A stretch of DNA of 14,199 bases from JAQBDA01 sp041301185 (GTDB taxonomy: Bacteria > Chloroflexota > Anaerolineae > Anaerolineales > UBA4823). Positions within the stretch are counted from its first letter, which is position 1, and each line of letters starts with the position of its first letter. Positions 13,169 to 14,199 of the stretch are shown one piece after another. The DNA is taken from contig JBFYSV010000293.1 of assembly GCA_041301185.1 (NCBI GenBank), positions 1 through 14,199 on the forward strand. Reading direction: 5' to 3'. Under the pieces are notes generated by a model. It was given only the letters and a program-made list of their open reading frames with translations, made no database searches and had not been told where the DNA came from. The translations under genes were made by a program, and so were the position numbers.

Positions 13169-14199
13169 CCACGACCTCGAAGAAGTGCGCTCCCTCCACG
13201 CTCTTCAGATAGCACAAGCCTGGCTGGTCGGCGGGTTGCCGGTACAGGCTCTCTAATCCAGCTGGATGGTTTGCCTCCAGGATAAGATAGCCTGCCTCAA
13301 ATTGCCGGGCGGCGTCCAGCAGGCTCTCCACCTCGCCATCCGGGATCGCGATCGCCGCCCAACCGGTCGCCAGGTGAAACCCCGGCGGGTTATTGACCAG
13401 GATAATCTCCGCTGGTCCTGCTCCCAGGGCTGCCAGCTCAGCGCCCAGGCGGGTATAAGCCCCCTGGCTGTCCGCCCAGGCGGGCTGGCGCCAATTCGCT
13501 CCCACCACGCGCTGGCGCACCACAAAAACCGAGAGCGCCACCAGCAGCACGAGGATCGCCGCGGAGAAGACCTTCCTGGACTGGTCCAGCTGCCAGCCTC
13601 GTCTGTGGTGAGCCCAAGCGATAAAACCCTCCAGGCCAAGCGGAACGAGGGCGAATAATAAGGGCTGGACTGCCGAAGCAGAGTGGAAGAAGCCGCCCCG
13701 CGCCCCGGCGAATGGAAACGGGATCGTCATGACTGCCAGGGTCAGGCCCCAAACCAGCACGCCCAGCCGCACAATCCGCTCCCCCCGGCACCGCCACAGA
13801 CCCCACAGCACCAGGGGCACCAGGATGATCTCAGCCTGCACCGCAAGGAAGGTCTGCAAGTTCTGTCCAAAAGCCCACAGCCGGGCGTGGACAATCTCAG
13901 CCAGCCCGCTGGCCCACCAGCGAGCCGGGGTGAGCAGGCTGGCGGGGAAGATATACAGATCGTCGTAATCCACGAACCACAGTGCTTTTGCACCGCCTGG
14001 CGCCAATATGCTGCCGAACACGACCAGGTTACGCGCCAGCCAGGGTCCCATGATGAGCAAATAGCCCAGGCTGCACAGCCCGAGGCGGAGGAAAAGACCG
14101 TTGCGGTCGCCGGAGCGCTCGCCGCGCCACAACACCAACGAGCCAAACGCCAGCGCCAGCCATAGGACGCCATCTGCTCGTGCCAGGTGCATCAGCCCG
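13161..14199 (-). CDS. GT-C type membrane glycosyltransferase, 5' end outside the window
   Basis: This is the C-terminal part, at least 345 codons, of a polytopic membrane protein cut by the window edge. The frame stays open through 14198, and the ATG at 14192 is probably internal. Visible landmarks are ARADGVLWLAL (near the first visible residues), GPWLARNLVVFGSILAPGG and FPFAGARGGFFHS, separated by hydrophobic segments. A soluble C-terminal tail contains ILVNNPPGFHLATG. The RADG motif, then a membrane segment, then RNxxxFG is common in bacterial GT-C glycosyltransferases of the GT39/PMT-like clans. The catalytic acidic loop would be upstream and cannot be checked. It overlaps the next glycosyltransferase gene by 8 bases, so the two likely act in one surface-polysaccharide or glycoconjugate pathway. 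Confidence 0.75.
   Translation of the reverse strand, partial: GLMHLARADGVLWLALAFGSLVLWRGERSGDRNGLFLRLGLCSLGYLLIMGPWLARNLVVFGSILAPGGAKALWFVDYDDLYIFPASLLTPARWWASGLAEIVHARLWAFGQNLQTFLAVQAEIILVPLVLWGLWRCRGERIVRLGVLVWGLTLAVMTIPFPFAGARGGFFHSASAVQPLLFALVPLGLEGFIAWAHHRRGWQLDQSRKVFSAAILVLLVALSVFVVRQRVVGANWRQPAWADSQGAYTRLGAELAALGAGPAEIILVNNPPGFHLATGWAAIAIPDGEVESLLDAARQFEAGYLILEANHPAGLESLYRQPADQPGLCYLKSVEGAHFFEVVDE

Overview
The window looks like chromosomal DNA of a GC-rich, probably monoderm bacterium, most likely a Chloroflexota/Anaerolineae-type organism. This is inferred from the content: a Tad pilus operon with a very short Flp pilin and no secretin, a DegS/DegU-like two-component pair, a divergent Lgt-family protein, and GT-C membrane glycosyltransferases. 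No rRNA or single-copy marker is present to fix the taxonomy, so the assignment rests on protein style only.

Layout. (1) 1-1908, plus strand: a membrane-anchored TlpA-type thioredoxin, a divergent Lgt-family membrane protein and a DUF302 protein. A hairpin at 1944-1970 separates this block from the convergent genes. (2) 1996-9686, minus strand: read in transcription order this is flp (a 48-residue pilin), a strong hairpin terminator/attenuator, cpaB, a receiver-CpaE/TadZ ATPase, tadA, tadB, tadC, comF, then hpf, the long-form ribosome hibernation factor, with a likely promoter of its own. (3) 9795-11559, minus strand: a DegU-like LuxR response regulator followed by a soluble DegS-like histidine kinase, lying immediately upstream of flp. 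(4) 11669-14199, minus strand: two overlapping GT-C type membrane glycosyltransferase genes, the first cut by the window edge.

How it fits together. Flp is the pilus subunit, CpaB a periplasmic/extracytoplasmic assembly factor, CpaE/TadZ the positioning ATPase, TadA the motor, and TadB/TadC the membrane platform. The kinase/regulator pair beside it is a good candidate controller. The CpaE protein carries a receiver domain with an intact phosphorylation pocket, so one kinase might act both on transcription and on the assembly machine (inference). comF at the end of the operon suggests a possible link between this pilus and DNA uptake (inference). The prepilin peptidase, TadE/F-type minor pilins and any secretin are not in the window.

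The regulatory DNA around flp is the most informative non-coding part. Flp has its own sigma70-like promoter, a near-perfect Shine-Dalgarno and an 18-bp perfect stem hairpin behind it. cpaB then has its own probable promoter in an AT-rich stretch. I found no CRISPR array, tRNA, rRNA or insertion sequence, and no gene-free stretch over 300 bases.
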